Position numbers and translations under genes: made by a program. Below are positions 37,001 through 39,487 of a DNA stretch of 39,487 nucleotides, piece after piece. The stretch lies in the NCBI GenBank assembly GCA_017448965.1, contig JAFSKK010000047.1, forward strand, positions 1 to 39,487. Direction: 5' to 3'. The notes below the pieces were generated by a model. That model saw only the letters and a program-made list of their open reading frames with translations. It had not been told where the DNA came from and did not search any database. The stretch comes from Bacteroidaceae bacterium. GTDB taxonomy: Bacteria > Bacteroidota > Bacteroidia > Bacteroidales > Bacteroidaceae. Every line of letters starts with the position of its first letter. Position 1 is the first letter of the stretch.

Positions 37001-38266
37001 TTATCTGCGGATGGTGAGCGGTATGGCTTCTTCGTGCTGCTGGCAGAAGGTGGAGGCATCGTTGACCACGAGGGCAAGATAACCACCGCCACCTGCACCT
37101 GGCATCTTCCATGCCAGTACATCAGGCAAGACAGAGTATTGGTCTATATACTCCTGCACACCTGGCTGTATCATGGCGGGGAAGAGGGTGATTTGTGCAT
37201 TGAACGAAGCTTGGTAGGCTGCCGCAAAAGCGTTGAGGTCTGTCTGTAGAATGGCTTGCCAGCAATTGTCTGCCGCTGTGGCCAGAGCCTTCACGTTGGC
37301 TTCGTTGAGGTCTTTTCCCTCCACCACCGAACAACCTGGTCGGCGAGGAAACATGGGAATCATGCACAAGTGCTGCTCCAGCCAGCGAAGAACTGTCTCG
37401 TCAGTACACGACTCTATGCGCTCAGGCCAGTAGTGGGCATTGTAGTAGTGACGGCAAAGTCCTGGCATGCAGATGCCAATCGCATCCTGTGCACCGCTGA
37501 TAATGCCATCGGTGCGCTCTGGGTCGTTCTCGAAGCAGAAGACAAGTTTCGCCAGCATCTCAGGATCCATGTCGGGCAGACGGACTGGCCAGATGCGCTT
37601 GATTTGATTGCGTGTGGAGGTGGAGAGTCCGCAGCGTTCGCGAATCTCGAAGGTGGGCAAGAGCGAGATGGTGATGGCCCATCCTGCTGCGTATGTGCTC
37701 ACGTAGGGTTGGTCAATCCATGTGCCAGCAAGGTCGAGACGGGTGGGAATACCTTCGGAGACCCTCTCTCCAGACCCTCTCCCCAACCCTCCCCCGTAAT
37801 GGGGAGGGAGACCATCCGGAAGGCTCTCCCCATCATGGGGGAGGGTTGGGGAGAGGGTCTGAAGACTCGCTTTGATGCTCGTGCTGCTACGTGCCTCCAA
37901 CCCTTCGGCTGGAATGCGGTCGAGCACGATGTATTCGATGCCACGCTCTTCGCAGAACTTACGCTTCTCCTCACTCGACCCGTCGGCATTCACCACAAAG
38001 CGGTCGGGCTTCAAGGCCTCCACTGTGGGGATGAAGTCCATCACGCCAGAGCCTTGATTGATGAAGGCATCCTTCACATAGCGGATGCTCTTCACCATGA
38101 AAAGGCGTTCCTTCTCAGGGTAGAGCGTCTTGTGGTTCTTATAGGTGAGAATCGTTGCATCCGACCCGATGCCCACATAGAGGTCGCCGTATTGACTGGC
38201 CTGTCGGAAAAACTCGACATGACCGCTGTGAAGAAGGTCGTAACAACCGCTGACAAAGACTTTCAT
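37001..38266 (-). CDS. cytidylyltransferase-like + GHMP kinase-like fusion with repeat-encoded linker
   Basis: A 421-residue two-domain protein. Residues 1-135 are a nucleotidyltransferase domain: GCYDLLHSGHVEFF with the HxGH motif at 13-16, and RSSTSIK near 127-132 as the conserved end. Residues 173-421 resemble GHMP sugar kinases (PTRLDLAGTWIDQPYVS, ISGAQDAIGICMPGL, PGAGGGGYLALVV), close to fucokinase-like proteins; the canonical ATP loop is present only in the last motif. Residues about 132-170 are unlike either and are encoded by the palindromic repeat at 37759-37860, in frame. The role may be activation or phosphorylation of fucose-derived sugar; reaction uncertain. ATG at 38266, 46 bases after ADH. 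Confidence 0.8.
   Translation of the reverse strand: MKVFVSGCYDLLHSGHVEFFRQASQYGDLYVGIGSDATILTYKNHKTLYPEKERLFMVKSIRYVKDAFINQGSGVMDFIPTVEALKPDRFVVNADGSSEEKRKFCEERGIEYIVLDRIPAEGLEARSSTSIKASLQTLSPTLPHDGESLPDGLPPHYGGGLGRGSGERVSEGIPTRLDLAGTWIDQPYVSTYAAGWAITISLLPTFEIRERCGLSTSTRNQIKRIWPVRLPDMDPEMLAKLVFCFENDPERTDGIISGAQDAIGICMPGLCRHYYNAHYWPERIESCTDETVLRWLEQHLCMIPMFPRRPGCSVVEGKDLNEANVKALATAADNCWQAILQTDLNAFAAAYQASFNAQITLFPAMIQPGVQEYIDQYSVLPDVLAWKMPGAGGGGYLALVVNDASTFCQQHEEAIPLTIRR
37759..37860. mobile_element. minimal palindromic element inside the kinase gene
   Basis: Arms 37772-37819 (AGACCCTCTCCCC outer end, CCATCCGG inner end) and 37822-37860 (complement, outer end GGGGAGAGGGTCT) face each other with two bases between. 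A partial extra outer end, AGACCCTCTCTCC, precedes at 37759-37771. Same family as at 17691 and 19232, without an interior. The frame stays open through it, adding about 35 residues rich in Gly and Pro between two domains. Confidence 0.8.
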
Positions 38267-38312
38267 TGTTAAGCAACTTTTGAATGGGTTATAGGAACTA
38301 TAGAAGCAAGCA

Positions 38313-39332
38313 CTAGAACTTCACCAGGATTCTGAACACCTTGCCCGGGTTCTCGCTCCACCACTGCATGGTTTCGAGTGCCTCTTCTGGACGGATGACC
38401 TTCGTGATGAGTTCGTCAACAGGGCAGTTGCCTCTCTCCAAATAGCGGATGACGGCACGGAAGTCCATCGGGGTAGCATTGCGGGAGCCACGGATATCGA
38501 GTTCCTTCTGCACAAAGAGTTTCGTCTGGAAGGTCACATCCTGCTTGGCATAACCGATGCAGGCGACACGTCCCGTGAAGGCCACCTCGTTCACAGCCAT
38601 CTGATAGGTGAAGGGATTGCCCACGGCTTCGATGATGACATCGGGGCCAAAGCCACCTGTGATGTCGGCCAGACGCTGATGCACATCTTCCGTCTTGGTG
38701 TTGATGGCGTATGCAGCACCCATCTGCTTGGCCAATGCAAGTTTCTCATCGTCGAGGTCGGCAGCAATCACCGTGGCACCACGGGTCACAGCACGCACGA
38801 TGGCACCCATGCCCACCATACCACAACCAATCACCATCACAGTGTCCACGTCTGTCACCTGTGCTCGGCTCACCGCATGGAAGCCTACACTCATTGGCTC
38901 AATCAGCGCACTGGTCTTGGCTGAGAGTGTGCCTGCAGGGATGATTTTCTCCCAAGGCAGCACAATGTATTCCTTCATGGCTCCGTTGCGCTGCACACCC
39001 AGTGTCTCGTTATGCTGGCAGGCGTTCACACGACCGTTACGGCAGGAAGCACACTTGTTGCAGTTGGTGTAAGGGTTGCAGGTCACGACCATGCCCACCT
39101 TCAGGTTTTCAGGCACCTCACTGCCCACAGCCTCAATCACGGCACCCACCTCGTGTCCGGGAATGACGGGGTTCAATGCCATGGTATTACGTCCCAAGAA
39201 GGTGTTGAGGTCGGAGCCGCAGAAGCCTACATACTCCAGTTTCAACAGCACTTCGCCAGCCTTCAGTTCCGCTGGCTTTTCCACTTCAATGATGTTCAAC
39301 TCTTGTGAGTGAGTGATTTGAATTGCTTTCAT
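38313..39332 (-). CDS. zinc-dependent medium-chain sugar or polyol dehydrogenase
   Basis: A 339-residue enzyme of the MDR/alcohol dehydrogenase superfamily. The catalytic zinc ligands are in GFCGSDLNTF (Cys38) and PGHEVG; the structural zinc cysteines lie in NCNKCASCRNGRVNAC. NAD(P) binding uses VIGCGMVGMGA (about 168-178). It is close to sorbitol, threonine and L-galactonate-type dehydrogenases; in this operon it may oxidise fucose or a derivative (inference). It is the first gene of the operon in the window, followed by the kinase fusion. A possible -7 box TACATTTG lies at 39420-39427, but no good -33 box was seen. Confidence 0.88.
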   Translation of the reverse strand: MKAIQITHSQELNIIEVEKPAELKAGEVLLKLEYVGFCGSDLNTFLGRNTMALNPVIPGHEVGAVIEAVGSEVPENLKVGMVVTCNPYTNCNKCASCRNGRVNACQHNETLGVQRNGAMKEYIVLPWEKIIPAGTLSAKTSALIEPMSVGFHAVSRAQVTDVDTVMVIGCGMVGMGAIVRAVTRGATVIAADLDDEKLALAKQMGAAYAINTKTEDVHQRLADITGGFGPDVIIEAVGNPFTYQMAVNEVAFTGRVACIGYAKQDVTFQTKLFVQKELDIRGSRNATPMDFRAVIRYLERGNCPVDELITKVIRPEEALETMQWWSENPGKVFRILVKF

Positions 39333-39387
39333 ATTGTTTTATTTCTTTACTAAAGTTTCGCAAGCTTTGTATGCCTTGTAGATAAAG

Positions 39388-39487
39388 GGAGATAGAAGAA
39401 GATAGAAGGAGATAGAAGACAAATGTAATGCTAATGGCAAGGTATCGTCCTCTATCTTCCGCCGCTGAAATGCGGCTATCTTCCTTT
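39388..39487. repeat. GGAGATAGAAG repeat region, cut by the window edge
   Basis: GGAGATAGAAG-type units (GGAGATAGAAGAAGATAG and further copies) run from 39388 to 39420, and complementary CTATCTTCC units occur at 39452-39484. It is probably another snapback element, partly outside the window. Confidence 0.5.

Noticed and set aside
37256-38272. 338-codon plus-strand open frame over the kinase fusion
   Set aside because: Antisense shadow of a gene with HxGH and GHMP motifs. Long antisense frames are common in this GC range.

Overview
The window looks like a chromosomal segment of a gut Bacteroidales, most like Prevotella/Segatella. This rests on repeated promoter boxes of the Bacteroidetes type (TAnnTTTG at -7, TTTG-like at -33), genes without Shine-Dalgarno sites, lipoproteins with a C-S-K-D-D type export signal, DUF4143 ATPases and a dense glycoside hydrolase cluster. 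No rRNA, tRNA or CRISPR array was seen.

Layout. 1-2052: dnaK (-) with its terminator. 2053-2766: a repeat-rich gap (23-bp array, large snapback repeat) before a small surface lipoprotein. 3249-4553: a solitary AAA/DUF4143 ATPase whose leader is a 22-bp direct-repeat array. 4583-7760: a three-gene (-) operon, LeuA-like synthase, unknown membrane-anchored protein, SIMPL protein. 7774-11539: secreted protein, then an OprP-like porin and a sodium:solute symporter. 11639-14509: secreted M60-type metallopeptidase and a Crp/Fnr regulator. 14710-16088: a second DUF4143 ATPase, bounded by two copies of the 3' end of a DUF4234-type gene. 16235-21499: leucine operon (-), in transcription order: leader peptide/attenuator, leuA, DUF559 nuclease, leuC, leuD fused to a DUF4234-like membrane domain. 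21500-22208: non-coding, with a 23-bp and a 21-bp array. 22209-27785: HU-family protein, GH43 lipoprotein, M13 peptidase, HD-domain protein. 27845-39332: a seven-gene (-) operon for fucose-, arabinose- and galactose-containing glycans: dehydrogenase, nucleotidyltransferase-kinase, mutarotase, two GH29, GH127, GH2.

Most notable is a family of GC-rich elements with the same outer ends (AGACCCTCTCC, inverted) and distinct inner ends (CCATCCGG on one side, usually CCATGCGG on the other). One copy (19232-19762) encloses the DUF559 nuclease gene and lies exactly between the leuA stop codon and the leuC body, so leuC now starts inside the element. A short copy without a gene fills the leuC-leuD gap, and a minimal copy is translated in frame between the two domains of the fucose-operon kinase. 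The arrangement resembles REP/RAYT 'REPtrons' and coding Rickettsia palindromic elements, but with a DUF559 (Vsr/PD-(D/E)XK-like) nuclease; a role of the nuclease in spreading the element is inference.

Other standouts are a complete Yanofsky-type leucine attenuator with a Leu-rich 31-codon leader peptide, three unrelated-looking intergenic arrays that all keep an exact 23-bp period around a GTAA core, direct-repeat arrays in the leaders of both DUF4143 ATPases, and the LeuD-DUF4234 fusion.
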